Below are positions 1 through 10,562 of a stretch of DNA of 36,145 nt, piece by piece. Source of the DNA: an uncultured Desulfuromonadales bacterium (lineage in GTDB: Bacteria > Desulfobacterota > Desulfuromonadia > Desulfuromonadales > Trichloromonadaceae); the NCBI GenBank assembly GCA_945787285.1, contig CALZIC010000021.1, positions 1 through 36,145 of the forward strand, given 5' to 3'. The notes beneath the pieces are model-generated. The model was not told the origin of the DNA, did no database searches, and saw nothing but the letters and a program-made list of their open reading frames with translations. A program made the position numbers and the translations under genes. Within the stretch, counting starts at the first letter, position 1; every line of letters begins with the position of its first letter.

Positions 1-2248
<2,248 letters not shown>

Positions 2249-2251
<3 letters not shown>

Positions 2252-2326
2252 GCTGTCAGCTATCAGCATTCAGCGCTCAGTAGAATCTAAAAAAAGTTTT
2301 TCTGACAGCTGATCGCTGACAGCTTA
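2249..2326. repeat. Imperfect inverted repeat between gyrB and gyrA
   Basis: The arms at 2249-2267 and 2308-2326 are reverse complements over 19 bases with one mismatch, separated by 40 bases containing an A-tract and a T-tract. The arms are built from repeated AGCTGTCAGC / ATCAGC units, and a third similar piece (ATTCAGCGCTCAG) follows the left arm. The left arm starts on the gyrB stop codon. Low-complexity CTGACAGCTGAT-like intergenic repeats are common in deltaproteobacteria, so this may be a dispersed repeat. It may also fold in the gyrB-gyrA mRNA. The gyrA ribosome site lies just outside it. Confidence 0.75.
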
Positions 2327-2344
2327 TGGCTTCCGGAGGAATAG

Positions 2345-4846
2345 ATGCTTTCCGAACAAAATAAAGTTTCGATCAACATCGAAGACGAGATGCGCAAATC
2401 CTATATGGATTATGCCATGAGCGTCATCATCGGCCGCGCCCTGCCCGACGTGCGTGACGGCCTCAAGCCGGTTCACCGCCGGGTGCTGTTCGCCATGCAC
2501 GATCTCGGCAACGACTGGAACAAGGCGTACAAAAAATCGGCCCGCGTGGTCGGCGACGTCATCGGTAAGTACCATCCCCACGGCGATACCGCCGTTTACG
2601 ATACCATCGTCCGCATGGCCCAGGACTTCTCCATGCGCCATCCGCTGGTCGACGGCCAGGGGAACTTCGGTTCGATCGACGGCGACTCGGCGGCGGCCAT
2701 GCGTTACACCGAGGTCCGCATGGACCGCCTGGCTTCCGAACTGCTGGCCGATATCGAAAAGGAGACGGTCGATTTCGGACCCAACTACGACGACTCGCTG
2801 CAGGAGCCGTTGCTGCTGCCGGCCAAGTTCCCCAACCTGCTGGTCAACGGTTCGGAGGGGATCGCCGTCGGCATGGCGACCAAGATTCCGCCGCACAACC
2901 TCGGCGAGATCATCGACGGCCTGATCAACATCATCGACAATCCGCGCATCAGCCTCGAAGAGTTGATGGTGAACATCCCCGGTCCCGACTTTCCTACCGC
3001 CGGTTTCATCTACGGCATGGAGGGGATTCGCGAGGCCTACCGCACCGGTCGAGGGATCGTGCGCATGCGCGCCCGCGCCCTGGTGGAGAAGGACAAGCGG
3101 ACCGGCCGCGAAGCGATCATCGTTACCGAGATCCCCTACCAGGTCAACAAGGCCAAGCTGATCGAGAAGATCGCCGATCTGGTCAAGGACAAGAAGATCG
3201 AGGGAATCAGCGACCTGCGCGACGAATCGGACCGCGAGGGGATGCGCATCGTCATCGAGCTGAAGAGGGATGTCATTCCGACCATCATTATCAACCAGCT
3301 CTACAAGATGACCGCGATGCAGTCGTCCTTCGGCATCATCATGCTCGCCATCGTCGGCGGCCAGCCCCGTGTTCTGAGCCTGCGCGAGGTGCTCGACCAG
3401 TTCATCGAGCACCGCAAGGAAGTCGTCACCCGGCGCTGCATCTTCGAGCTGAAAAAGGCCGAAGCCCGCGCCCACATCCTCGAAGGACTCAAGATCGCCC
3501 TGGAGAACCTCGACGAGGTGATCCAGATCATCAAGACCAGCGCCAACTCGCCCGAAGCCAAGGAGCGGCTGATCGCCCGGTTCAGCTTTTCGACCATCCA
3601 GGCCCAGGCCATCCTCGACATGCGCCTGCACCGCCTGACCGGCCTCGAGCGCGACAAGATCATCGCCGAGTACAACGAAATTCTCGCCCTGATCCAGCGC
3701 CTCAAGGAAATTCTCGCCAGCGAGATCGAAATCCTCAACATCATCAAGGGGGAAGTTCTCGAAATAAAGGATAAGTACGCCAATGTCCGGCGCACCGAAA
3801 TCGTGCCGATGACCGGAGAGCTCTCCCTCGAGGATCTGATCGTCGAGGAGGACATGGTCGTTACCGTCTCGCACACCGGCTACATCAAGCGCAACGCGGT
3901 CTCGCTGTACCGCGCCCAGCGCCGCGGCGGCAAGGGCAAGACCGGCATGCGGCCGAAGGAAGAGGACTTTGTCGAGCACCTGTTCATCGCCTCGACCCAC
4001 TCCTACGTCCTGGTCTTCAGCGACAAGGGCAAGGTCTACTGGCTCAAGGTCCACGAGATTCCCCAGGGAGGGCGGGCTTCGCGCGGCAAGGCGATCGTCA
4101 ACCTGCTGCAGATGGAGACCGACGAGAAAGTCACTTCGATCCTTCCGGTGAAGGAATTCAGCGCGGGGAGGTACATCATTACCGCAACCCGCAAGGGCGT
4201 GGTCAAGAAGACCGAGCTGATGGCCTATTCCAATCCCCGTGCCGGCGGCATTATCGCCCTGACCATCGACGAGGGCGACAGCCTGATTTCCACCCGTCTG
4301 ACCGACGGCAACATGGACATCCTGCTGGCCAGCCGCAACGGCAAGGCGATCCGCTGCCCCGAGCAGGACATCCGCCCCATGGGGCGGACTTCCCGCGGCG
4401 TCCGGGGGATGATGCTCGAGGGGGACGATCACCTGATCGGTATGGAGGTGGTCACCGATGCCACCGCCGCCACCCTGGTCACGGTGACCGAAAACGGCTA
4501 CGGCAAGCGCACCAATCTCGGGGAATACCGTATCCAGAGCCGCGGCGGCAAGGGGATCATCACCATCAAGACCTCGGATCGCAACGGCAAGGTGGTCGAC
4601 ATCAAACTGGTCGACGAGGATCTGGACCTGATGTTCATCACCGATCGGGGCAAGGTGCTGCGCACCAGCGTATCCCATCTTTCCATCATCGGCCGCAACA
4701 CTCAAGGGGTGCGGTTGATGGTTTTGGAGAGCGATGAGCGGATCGTTGCCGTGGCCAAGCTCGCCGAGAAGGACGAAGAAGAGGATGGAGATAGAGAAGC
4801 TGAAGAAGAGGCTCCTCAAGGAGGAGCTGAGGATACAGAGGAGTAG
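2345..4846 (+). CDS. gyrA: DNA gyrase subunit A
   Basis: The DNA cleavage and rejoining subunit of gyrase; 833 residues. The ATG follows a good GGAGGA ribosome site. The catalytic tyrosine is Tyr121 in [11 protein letters not shown]. The quinolone-resistance region reads [17 protein letters not shown], with Thr82 and Asp86 at the positions of E. coli Ser83 and Asp87; Thr is a natural variant there in several lineages, so resistance cannot be inferred. The C-terminal beta-pinwheel carries the gyrase-specific GyrA box QRRGGKG, which separates it from ParC. The last ~25 residues form a very acidic tail. The tail region (4785-4846) is overlapped by the start of the next gene in another frame. It is probably transcribed with gyrB and the downstream genes to about 8047. 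Confidence 0.97.
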   Translation: MLSEQNKVSINIEDEMRKSYMDYAMSVIIGRALPDVRDGLKPVHRRVLFAMHDLGNDWNKAYKKSARVVGDVIGKYHPHGDTAVYDTIVRMAQDFSMRHPLVDGQGNFGSIDGDSAAAMRYTEVRMDRLASELLADIEKETVDFGPNYDDSLQEPLLLPAKFPNLLVNGSEGIAVGMATKIPPHNLGEIIDGLINIIDNPRISLEELMVNIPGPDFPTAGFIYGMEGIREAYRTGRGIVRMRARALVEKDKRTGREAIIVTEIPYQVNKAKLIEKIADLVKDKKIEGISDLRDESDREGMRIVIELKRDVIPTIIINQLYKMTAMQSSFGIIMLAIVGGQPRVLSLREVLDQFIEHRKEVVTRRCIFELKKAEARAHILEGLKIALENLDEVIQIIKTSANSPEAKERLIARFSFSTIQAQAILDMRLHRLTGLERDKIIAEYNEILALIQRLKEILASEIEILNIIKGEVLEIKDKYANVRRTEIVPMTGELSLEDLIVEEDMVVTVSHTGYIKRNAVSLYRAQRRGGKGKTGMRPKEEDFVEHLFIASTHSYVLVFSDKGKVYWLKVHEIPQGGRASRGKAIVNLLQMETDEKVTSILPVKEFSAGRYIITATRKGVVKKTELMAYSNPRAGGIIALTIDEGDSLISTRLTDGNMDILLASRNGKAIRCPEQDIRPMGRTSRGVRGMMLEGDDHLIGMEVVTDATAATLVTVTENGYGKRTNLGEYRIQSRGGKGIITIKTSDRNGKVVDIKLVDEDLDLMFITDRGKVLRTSVSHLSIIGRNTQGVRLMVLESDERIVAVAKLAEKDEEEDGDREAEEEAPQGGAEDTEE

Positions 4847-5669
4847 GGGGAAATCCCGCCGGAGCTGGGTCATCGTCCTGGTCCTGATCATGGCGACGGC
4901 CCTGGCAGCCGGCGGATTTTACTGGTATAACCTCGACACCATGCTGGAGCGGGATTTTGCCCGGGCCGAACGGCTGGTCGAAAATGGCAGCTACCGCGAG
5001 GCGGCAGAGGCTTTTGCTGCCCTTCAGAAGCGTCATCCCCATTTTGAGGGGGCGCCGCAGGCATTGTTCAAAGCCGCGGAAATACATAGCTTCTACCGGA
5101 AAAACTACCACGAGGCGGTGCTCTGCTATCTTCTGGTGGAAAAGCATTATCCCCAGTCCGAGCTGGCCGGCAGGTCGCTGGTTCAGGTGGCTGATATCTA
5201 CAAAACCCGGCTGCGCGATTTTGCGCGGGCCATCGTCGCCTACCAGAAGATTCTCGACCGGGGCAACTTCAGCGAAGCCGATCGGGTCCAGTACGAAATA
5301 GGCGATGCCTATTTCCATCTGAATAACTTCGAGCAGGCACGCATCGAGTTCGACATTTTTCTGAAAAATTATCCCGACAGCCCCCGCCTTCCCGAAGTGG
5401 CCTACCGCATTGCGGTGACCGCTTCTCTTGAAGAGGAACTTGAAAGGGCGGCAAAGGGATTTCGGCAGGTGATCGAACAATGGCCGGATAATCCCTACGC
5501 CCTGGAGGCCCGGTTCAGCCTGGCCGGGGTACTGGAGGAAATGGAGGAATTGAAAGCCTCTCTCAAGATTCTCCAGGGGTTGCAGGGAATTTATCCAAAC
5601 GGCGAAATCCTGGAAAAGAAGATACTCAAGGTCAAGGCCCGCATCGCCAAGAAAAAGAAAGCCATCTAG
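4785..5669 (+). CDS. Membrane-anchored tetratricopeptide-repeat protein
   Basis: 294 residues: a basic, helical N-terminus ([19 protein letters not shown]), one transmembrane helix at about residues 27-48 ([20 protein letters not shown]), then about five TPR-like helical repeats ([67 protein letters not shown] and so on), and a lysine-rich end. The repeats resemble the YbgF/BamD type, so a periplasmic scaffolding role is plausible, but I do not recognise a specific family. ATG 4785 is chosen because it is the only plausible in-frame start before the membrane helix; an AAGGA lies 11 bases upstream. It implies a 62-base overlap with gyrA. gpsA starts 16 bases after its stop, so it belongs to the gyr transcription unit. 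Confidence 0.8.
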   Translation: MEIEKLKKRLLKEELRIQRSRGKSRRSWVIVLVLIMATALAAGGFYWYNLDTMLERDFARAERLVENGSYREAAEAFAALQKRHPHFEGAPQALFKAAEIHSFYRKNYHEAVLCYLLVEKHYPQSELAGRSLVQVADIYKTRLRDFARAIVAYQKILDRGNFSEADRVQYEIGDAYFHLNNFEQARIEFDIFLKNYPDSPRLPEVAYRIAVTASLEEELERAAKGFRQVIEQWPDNPYALEARFSLAGVLEEMEELKASLKILQGLQGIYPNGEILEKKILKVKARIAKKKKAI

Positions 5670-5685
5670 TTAATAAAGGCATGTC

Positions 5686-6687
5686 ATGAAGATTGGTGTC
5701 ATCGGCGCCGGCAGCTGGGGAACCACCCTGGCCAACCTGCTGGCTAAAAAAGGCTATCCGGTTACCCTCTGGGGATATGAGAGCGACCTCGTGGAGCGGA
5801 TGGCCGAAACCCGCATCAACGATCTCTATCTCCCCGATTTTACCCTGTCGGAAAATCTCAGCGCGACCTCGGATATCGCCGAGGCTTCGGCGGGTAAAGA
5901 CCTGCTGCTCCTCGTCCCCCCATCCCAGGTGATGCGCCGGGTGCTGCAGCAGGCCAAGCCCCATATCGCGGCCGGTACGCTCCTGGTTTCGGCGTCCAAG
6001 GGGATCGAGAACGACACCCTCCAGCCGATGGCCGAGGTGGTGATGGATGTTCTAGGCGAACAGGTCAGGGACCGCCTGGTCTTTCTCTCCGGACCCTCCT
6101 TCGCCAAGGAGGTCGCATCTGAAATGCCGACAGCGGTGGTGGCGGCCTCAGCGAGCGAAGCAGCGGCCACCCGGACCCAGGACGCCTTCAGCACCGATTA
6201 CTTTCGGGTATATACCAACGACGATGTGGTCGGGGTGGAACTCGGAGGAGCGCTCAAGAATGTCATGGCTCTGGCGGCGGGGGTTTCCGACGGTCTCGGT
6301 TTCGGTTATAATACACGGGCAGCCCTGATCACCCGGGGCCTTGCCGAAATGACCCGGATGGGGGTGGCCATGGGAGCCTCTGCGACCACTTTCGCCGGCC
6401 TGGCCGGGATGGGCGATCTGGTTTTGACCTGTACCGGTGATCTGTCGCGCAATCGGACGGTCGGGATCGAACTCGGCAAGGGGAAGTCGCTCGACGATAT
6501 TCTGAACGGCATGAACATGGTCGCCGAGGGGGTCAAAACGACCCTGTCGACCTATCAGTTGGCCAAGAAAATCGAGATCGAAGTGCCGATTACCGAACAG
6601 ATGTACCTTATCCTGTACGAAAACAAGGATGCCCGGCTGGCGGTTTCCGATCTGATGTTGAGGGAATTAAAGCCTGAAGGGATCTAA
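5686..6687 (+). CDS. gpsA: NAD(P)-dependent glycerol-3-phosphate dehydrogenase
   Basis: Reduces dihydroxyacetone phosphate to sn-glycerol-3-phosphate, the backbone of phospholipids; cytosolic. 333 residues, the usual length. The N-terminal Rossmann motif is MKIGVIGAGSWGTTLANLLA. Other family signatures are LVSASKGIEN, LSGPSFAKEV, the catalytic-lysine segment VELGGALKNVMALAAGVSDG, NTRAALITRGLAEM, and GLAGMGDLVLTCTGDLSRNR near the substrate site. It lies between the TPR gene and the cyclophilin gene (12-base gap), the order I recall from Geobacter genomes near the origin. The ribosome site is weak (AAAGGC), which fits translational coupling within an operon. Confidence 0.96.
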   Translation: MKIGVIGAGSWGTTLANLLAKKGYPVTLWGYESDLVERMAETRINDLYLPDFTLSENLSATSDIAEASAGKDLLLLVPPSQVMRRVLQQAKPHIAAGTLLVSASKGIENDTLQPMAEVVMDVLGEQVRDRLVFLSGPSFAKEVASEMPTAVVAASASEAAATRTQDAFSTDYFRVYTNDDVVGVELGGALKNVMALAAGVSDGLGFGYNTRAALITRGLAEMTRMGVAMGASATTFAGLAGMGDLVLTCTGDLSRNRTVGIELGKGKSLDDILNGMNMVAEGVKTTLSTYQLAKKIEIEVPITEQMYLILYENKDARLAVSDLMLRELKPEGI

Positions 6688-6699
6688 AAGGAGCTTATC

Positions 6700-7263
6700 A
6701 TGATGCGCCACCTGGTCTTTTTCATCGTCACATTTCTGTTGCTGGCCACCGCCGCGTCGGCTGCACCGCTGGCTATCGTTGAAACCAATCTCGGTACGTT
6801 CCGGATCGAACTCGACGCAGAAAAAGCGCCGGTTACCGTCGATAATTTCGTCAAGTACGCCAATGCCGGTTTTTTTGATGGGACGGTCTTTCACCGGGTG
6901 ATCGAGAAGTTCATGATCCAGGGCGGCGGCTATGACACCGACCTCAACAAGAAGCCGACCCGGCCGGCCATCGCCAACGAAGCCGATAACGGTCTGACCA
7001 ACGATCGGGGTACGGTCGCCATGGCCCGCACCAATATCGTCGACAGCGCCACCAGCCAGTTCTTCGTCAGTCTCAAGGACAACACCTTCCTCAACCATAC
7101 CAGCAAAAGCTCCTCCGGATACGGCTACGCGGTCTTCGGCAAGGTGGTCGAAGGGATGGATGTCGTCGATAAAATCGGCACCACCGAGACCCGGTCGCTG
7201 GGACCTCAGTTCCGCGACATTCCGGTCGAGACCGTTATCATCCAGAAGGTTACCATCGAGTAG
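6700..7263 (+). CDS. Secreted cyclophilin-type peptidyl-prolyl cis-trans isomerase
   Basis: Catalyses proline isomerisation during protein folding. 187 residues. An N-terminal signal peptide (HLVFFIVTFLLLATAASAA, probable cleavage after ASA) places it in the periplasm, like E. coli PpiA. Cyclophilin motifs: APVTVDNFVKYANAGFFDGT, VFHRVIEKFMIQGGG with the catalytic Arg, GTVAMART, SQFFVSLKDNTFLNH, and YAVFGKVVEGMDVVDKI. The Trp of eukaryotic cyclophilin that binds cyclosporin falls in NTFLNH and is Phe, as in many bacterial enzymes. Two adjacent ATGs (6700, 6703) follow AAAGGAG; the first is used here. Gap to gpsA is 12 bases, so co-transcription is likely. Confidence 0.94.
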   Translation: MMRHLVFFIVTFLLLATAASAAPLAIVETNLGTFRIELDAEKAPVTVDNFVKYANAGFFDGTVFHRVIEKFMIQGGGYDTDLNKKPTRPAIANEADNGLTNDRGTVAMARTNIVDSATSQFFVSLKDNTFLNHTSKSSSGYGYAVFGKVVEGMDVVDKIGTTETRSLGPQFRDIPVETVIIQKVTIE

Positions 7264-7309
7264 CATCAGCTGGAAAAGTCGGCCGGAAATTGGCCGGCAG
7301 GGGGACGCC

Positions 7310-8047
7310 GTGACCGCCATCCGCATTATGACATACCATGTCCGGCAATGCCGGGGAGGGGATGGAACGGTCAGTGCCGACCGGGTGGCGGAGGTCATCG
7401 CCGAAGGGGCCGCCGATATCGTCGCCCTGCAGGATGTCGGCTGTTCCGATGGACAAAGTCAGCTCGATTATCTCTCCAAGCGCCTCGGCATGGAGAAATA
7501 CGGCGACCTGTGCAGCGGCGGAAACGCTTTTCTCTCCTATTATCCCCTCAAGGGGCTGCAGGAGTACGATCTCGGCAAAGGGGGGGTGTGCCTGAGGGCC
7601 GATGTCGATATCAGCGGCAAGCGCCTCCATCTCTTCAACCTCTGCCTGCAGACCGGCACCCAGGTCCGTCAGCAGCAGATCAGTGCCCTGGTGGGGCCCG
7701 ATCTGCTGGGCAACAGCAGCCTGAGCTGTCCGACCCTGGTGCTGGGCGACTTCGCCGACTGCCTGGTCGGGGCGGGAAATATCGGGCTCAACATGACCCT
7801 TCGCAAGGCGCGCCGCCCTTTGTGGCCGGGGACCTATCCCTCGTTCTTCCCGGTGGCGGGGCGTGACCGCGCTTATCTGCGCGGTCACCTGCGGGTTTTG
7901 CATTCCTCCATTGTTCGCTCCTACCTGGCGCGCAAGGCATCGACCCACCTGCCTGCCATCTTTACCGTACAGATCACCGATCCAAGAAACTTCCTCCGTG
8001 CGCACAAGATCAAGCCGAACCGGCGGATGGAAATCGCCCCGGGATAG
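7310..8047 (+). CDS. Endonuclease/exonuclease/phosphatase (EEP)-fold protein with altered catalytic residues
   Basis: 245 residues from GTG 7310, which follows a GGGGG ribosome site. The pattern follows the EEP (exonuclease III / DNase I / phosphatase) superfamily: IRIMTYHVRQCRGGDG at the start, ERV-type helix then ADIVALQDV, GKRLHLFNLCLQ, PTLVLGDFADCL, and a terminal THLPAIFTVQ strand. Several family catalytic positions are changed: Asn of TYN is His, the metal-binding Glu of LQE is Asp, Asn of GDFN is Ala, and the Asp of the final SDH is Thr (STHLP). This suggests weak or lost hydrolase activity. Residues 140-200 (WPGTYPSFFPVAGRDRAYLRG) resemble the substrate-loop part of the family. It sits 46 bases after the cyclophilin gene. 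Specific substrate unknown. Confidence 0.75.
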   Translation: MTAIRIMTYHVRQCRGGDGTVSADRVAEVIAEGAADIVALQDVGCSDGQSQLDYLSKRLGMEKYGDLCSGGNAFLSYYPLKGLQEYDLGKGGVCLRADVDISGKRLHLFNLCLQTGTQVRQQQISALVGPDLLGNSSLSCPTLVLGDFADCLVGAGNIGLNMTLRKARRPLWPGTYPSFFPVAGRDRAYLRGHLRVLHSSIVRSYLARKASTHLPAIFTVQITDPRNFLRAHKIKPNRRMEIAPG

Positions 8048-8074
8048 ACATCCTGGTACACGGTTATGAACAGC

Positions 8075-8083
8075 TGTGGATAA
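8075..8083 (-). other. Single perfect DnaA-box 9-mer
   Basis: The minus strand reads TTATCCACA, the consensus DnaA box. It stands alone in the 150-base gap between the EEP-fold gene and nth; no cluster or AT-rich unwinding region is visible, so it is not an origin. It may be a chance match or a titration/regulatory site. Confidence 0.35.
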
Positions 8084-8093
8084 AGCTGTTGAA

Positions 8094-8113
8094 GGAGGGC
8101 AGAGGCGCCCTCT
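8094..8113 (+). other. GC-rich hairpin downstream of the EEP-fold gene
   Basis: GAGGGC (8095-8100) pairs with GCCCTC (8107-8112) around a 6-base loop, with a G-T pair extending it by one. No U-tract follows, so it is not a canonical intrinsic terminator; it might stabilise the 3' end of the gyr operon transcript. Confidence 0.35.
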
Positions 8114-8197
8114 GAGACGCGATCTCCGCTGGTGCTGGCTCATGGCGATCGAACATAAAAGAGGCTCACAGGCCCTGTGAAGGCGGAAAATGCGAGC

Positions 8198-8848
8198 ATG
8201 CCCGGAAAAGTAACCAAAAAGCAGGCGGTCGAACTTCTCGAGCGGTTGGAAAACCTCTATCCGGATCCGAAATGCGCCCTCAATTTTACCAATCCCCTTG
8301 AACTGCTGGTGGCGACCATTCTCTCTGCCCAGTGCACCGATGTGAGGGTGAACCAGGTCACCGGTCCTCTCTTTGCCCGATATCCTGACGCCAGGGCCTA
8401 CGCCGAGGCGGAACTGGCCGAACTCGAAGAGGGCATCCGTTCCACCGGGTTTTACCGCAACAAAGCCCGAAACATCATCGCCTGCGCCGCTGCGCTGGTC
8501 GACCGGCACGATGGGGAAGTCCCCTCCACCATGGAGGAGTTGACCGCGCTGGCCGGGGTCGGCCGAAAGACCGCCAATGTGGTCCTCGGCAATGTATTCG
8601 ATATTCCCGGCATGGTGGTCGATACCCATGTCAAGCGCCTGGCAAACCGGTTCGGCTGGAGCAGGCAGAGCGATCCGGTGAAGATCGAGGAGGATCTGTG
8701 CCGACTGCTGCCAAGCAGCAAGTGGACCTCCACCAGCCATGTGCTGATCCTTCATGGCAGGGCCCTGTGCAAGGCGCCGACCCCCCTCTGTTCATTTTGC
8801 CCGGTTCTGCAGCTCTGCCCGCGTATCGGGGTTAAAAAATCGAAGTAG
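8198..8848 (+). CDS. nth: Endonuclease III (DNA glycosylase/AP lyase)
   Basis: Removes oxidised pyrimidines and cleaves the abasic strand in base-excision repair. 216 residues from ATG 8198. Signatures: LVATILSAQCTDVRVN, the helix-hairpin-helix LAGVGRKTANVVLGN containing the catalytic Lys, VDTHVKRLANR containing the catalytic Asp, and the C-terminal 4Fe-4S ligand pattern C-X6-C-X2-C-X5-C in CKAPTPLCSFCPVLQLC. An upstream in-frame GTG at 8177 would add seven residues; neither start has a good ribosome site, and the ATG gives the length closer to the E. coli enzyme. It is followed directly by a strong terminator. Confidence 0.96.
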   Translation: MPGKVTKKQAVELLERLENLYPDPKCALNFTNPLELLVATILSAQCTDVRVNQVTGPLFARYPDARAYAEAELAELEEGIRSTGFYRNKARNIIACAAALVDRHDGEVPSTMEELTALAGVGRKTANVVLGNVFDIPGMVVDTHVKRLANRFGWSRQSDPVKIEEDLCRLLPSSKWTSTSHVLILHGRALCKAPTPLCSFCPVLQLCPRIGVKKSK

Positions 8849-8863
8849 ACGATCGGGAAGCGA

Positions 8864-8899
8864 CAAAAAAAGGCTGTCTTTAAAAGACAGCCTTTTTTT
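8864..8899. terminator. Bidirectional intrinsic terminator after nth
   Basis: GGCTGTC (8872-8878) and GACAGCC (8886-8892) form a stem around TTTAAAA, which can pair further. It is flanked by seven A's on the left and seven T's on the right, so it can act on both strands. It separates nth (+) from the convergent membrane-protein gene (-). Confidence 0.9.
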
Positions 8900-8914
8900 A
8901 TCCGGTTGTTACCT

Positions 8915-8930
8915 TATTTCACGTGAAACG
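8915..8930. promoter_or_regulatory. parS-like ParB-binding palindrome
   Basis: Matches the widely conserved parS 16-mer TGTTTCACGTGAAACA at 14 of 16 positions, including the complete central palindrome TTTCACGTGAAA. It is intergenic, just past the nth terminator and 35 bases from the stop of the convergent gene. Its location near gyrB, and so probably near the origin, is what is expected of a chromosome-partition centromere site. The par genes themselves are outside the window. Confidence 0.6.
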
Positions 8931-8951
8931 GTGCCGCTATATGAAACGGTG
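8924..8951. repeat. Direct repeat of a parS half-site
   Basis: TGAAACGGTG occurs at 8924-8933 and again at 8942-8951, an 18-base period. The first copy is the right half of the parS-like palindrome plus flank; the second is an extra half-site without its partner half. Confidence 0.6.
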
Positions 8952-8964
8952 GCCTGACAAACGA

Positions 8965-9738
8965 CTAAGCCTTTTCTTCATCCTCATCGGCCAGATCTGG
9001 AATGAGGGTGATCGCCTCCTCCTGGTTATTTTCCTGGGCAGAGGACGCGGGGAGAGCCTTGGCGGATTTGTCATAGCTGATCATCTTGCCTTCGCCGTCG
9101 AACACGGTATTGTCCTCGAGAATGACCAGGCCGAGGCGCTCGGCCACGTCCTTGCGGTACTGGTACTGGTAGTTCATCTTTTCTCGACGCAGCTTGTAGC
9201 TGAGGTACATCCAGATCAGTCCGAACAGGGCAGCGACGCCGAGAATCACGGCGAGGGAGACGACCAGGAAAAATGCCGCGCGTTCCCCGGCGTGGCCGAT
9301 GAAGAGAAGAATGTCGTCGATCTTGTAGATGACGCCGGCGGCCAGCACAAAGAGCAGAAGTCCGAGCAGAAAAGGGACCTGGCGGATAACATAGAGGGTG
9401 GAGGTTATTTTGGATGAACCGTTCAGGTCGCCAACTGCCTGGGCCATTTCGCTGCCGGCCTTATCGTCGGTGGAGTCGTACAGGTATTTGTTGAAAAAGA
9501 GGATGACCACCCCGAACATGAAGGTGATCGCCACCGGGGCGATAAAAGAGGCGAAAATAAAAGGGCGCCAGGGAAAACCGGCGTCGGCGGAGGAGAGGTG
9601 TATGACGAAGCTGACGAAGAAAATCAGCCCTTCGACGACCAGCAGAATGATGAGATAGTTGATGATGAAGCTGCGTAGTTCGGTTTTATCAAATAGGTTG
9701 GCAATACCCTTGAATTTGACATCGGTGTTCCCGTTCAT
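8965..9738 (-). CDS. Unknown four-helix membrane protein
   Basis: 257 residues. I do not recognise the family. Four hydrophobic segments are clear: FIINYLIILLVVEGLIFFVS, FIFASFIAPVAITFMFGVVI, VPFLLGLLLFVLAAGVIYKI and AAFFLVVSLAVILGVAALFG. A soluble loop of about 45 residues lies between the second and third. After the fourth comes a basic stretch (SYKLRREKMNYQYQYRKDVAERL), which may lie in the cytoplasm, then an acidic tail ending LADEDEEKA. The start at 9738 is preferred because AAAAAGGAA lies seven bases upstream; an ATG at 9783 in the same frame would add 15 residues but lacks a ribosome site. It is convergent with nth and divergent from the FKBP gene, so it is probably monocistronic. Confidence 0.75.
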   Translation of the reverse strand: MNGNTDVKFKGIANLFDKTELRSFIINYLIILLVVEGLIFFVSFVIHLSSADAGFPWRPFIFASFIAPVAITFMFGVVILFFNKYLYDSTDDKAGSEMAQAVGDLNGSSKITSTLYVIRQVPFLLGLLLFVLAAGVIYKIDDILLFIGHAGERAAFFLVVSLAVILGVAALFGLIWMYLSYKLRREKMNYQYQYRKDVAERLGLVILEDNTVFDGEGKMISYDKSAKALPASSAQENNQEEAITLIPDLADEDEEKA

Positions 9739-9919
9739 GGAGGATTCCTTTTTCGATTTACTAGGGGCCTTTTCGACATCCATAGGTGTTAAATCTCGCG
9801 TGTTATCGATATATTGGCGTGGCCAACGGAATTTCTGGCAAGGGTCACATTTTTATCGTGCAGGATTCTACCAGTCTTCCTTTTAATAATCAAATATTGA
9901 GAAGTTTTTACCCGGGTAT

Positions 9920-9949
9920 TTGACAGAAGAGGCGTATACAGGGTATGTT
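9920..9949 (+). promoter_or_regulatory. Sigma-70-type promoter for the FKBP gene
   Basis: TTGACA (9920-9925), an 18-base spacer and TATGTT (9944-9949). The predicted start is near 9956, giving a leader of about 43 bases before ATG 9999. The -35 box is a perfect consensus match. Confidence 0.65.
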
Positions 9950-9998
9950 AGCCATCTTTTAACACATAGTAAGGTGTACCAGAAAGGACGATAACGGG

Positions 9999-10457
9999 AT
10001 GTTAGCTGCTAAAGAAGGGAATGTTGTAAAAGTTCAATACACCGGGCGTCTGGCCGACGGCAGCGTTTTTGATTCTTCCGAAGAATCCCGCCCGCTTCAG
10101 TTTATTGTCGGTAAAAACGAGGTGGTCAAGGGCTTTGAACAGGCCGTCGTCGGCATGGTCAGCGGAGAGAAAAGGACGGTAACGGTTCCCTCCTCCGAGG
10201 CCTATGGGCCGGTGAAACCCGAACAGATCGAAGAAATCGACCTCAGCGTGCTGCCGGAGGATATGGAGGTCGAGCTCGGGTCCAAACTCGAGGTGACCCG
10301 CCCTGATGGGAGCATCTTTTACGTAGCCGTTGTCGGCCTGACCGAGGATACCGTCACCCTCGATGCCAATCACCCGTTGGCCGGGAAGGATCTTACCTTC
10401 GATATCGAGATGCTTGAAGTCACCCAGGTTCCCACCCAGCCTCCCACCCAACATTAA
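9999..10457 (+). CDS. SlyD-like FKBP-type peptidyl-prolyl isomerase
   Basis: 152 residues, cytosolic (no signal peptide). The FKBP half-domains are split by an insert-in-flap chaperone domain, as in SlyD: VVKVQYTGRLADGSVFDSS and LQFIVGKNEVVKGFEQAVVG at residues ~9-50, the insert at ~75-125 (IEEIDLSVLPEDMEVELGSK, IFYVAVVGLTEDTVTLDANH), then the family motif NHPLAGKDLTFDIEML. The His/Cys-rich metal-binding tail of E. coli SlyD is absent; the protein ends in PTQPPTQH, leaving only one terminal His. AAAGGA lies ten bases before ATG 9999. Monocistronic: own promoter upstream, strong terminator downstream. Confidence 0.93.
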   Translation: MLAAKEGNVVKVQYTGRLADGSVFDSSEESRPLQFIVGKNEVVKGFEQAVVGMVSGEKRTVTVPSSEAYGPVKPEQIEEIDLSVLPEDMEVELGSKLEVTRPDGSIFYVAVVGLTEDTVTLDANHPLAGKDLTFDIEMLEVTQVPTQPPTQH

Positions 10458-10489
10458 AACTGGCAGTCGTCATTCACGTGACGGAGGCA

Positions 10490-10536
10490 TAAAAAAGATA
10501 AAAGCCGCTATTTCCGAAAGGAGATAGCGGCTTTTG
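10490..10536. terminator. Bidirectional intrinsic terminator between the FKBP and lipoprotein genes
   Basis: AAAGCCGCTAT...TCC (10501-10515) pairs with GGA...ATAGCGGCTTT (10520-10534) around a GAAA tetraloop, with a single G-T pair. A-rich sequence to the left and T's to the right let it serve both the FKBP gene (+) and the heat-shock operon end (-). Confidence 0.88.
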
Positions 10537-10562
10537 TCCTTTGATGGGCCAGGAGGCTTTGT

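Noticed and set aside
2586-2625. Fluoroquinolone-resistance mutation in gyrA (Thr at the Ser83 position)
   Set aside because: Thr is a natural residue here in several lineages and Asp at the second position is wild type; sequence alone does not indicate resistance.
7282-7298. GCCGG/CCGGC hairpin between the cyclophilin and EEP-fold genes as a terminator
   Set aside because: Only five base pairs and no T-run; the gap is 46 bases within an apparent operon.
8050-8100. Replication origin near the single DnaA box
   Set aside because: Only one box, no cluster and no AT-rich unwinding element; the origin is more likely left of gyrB.
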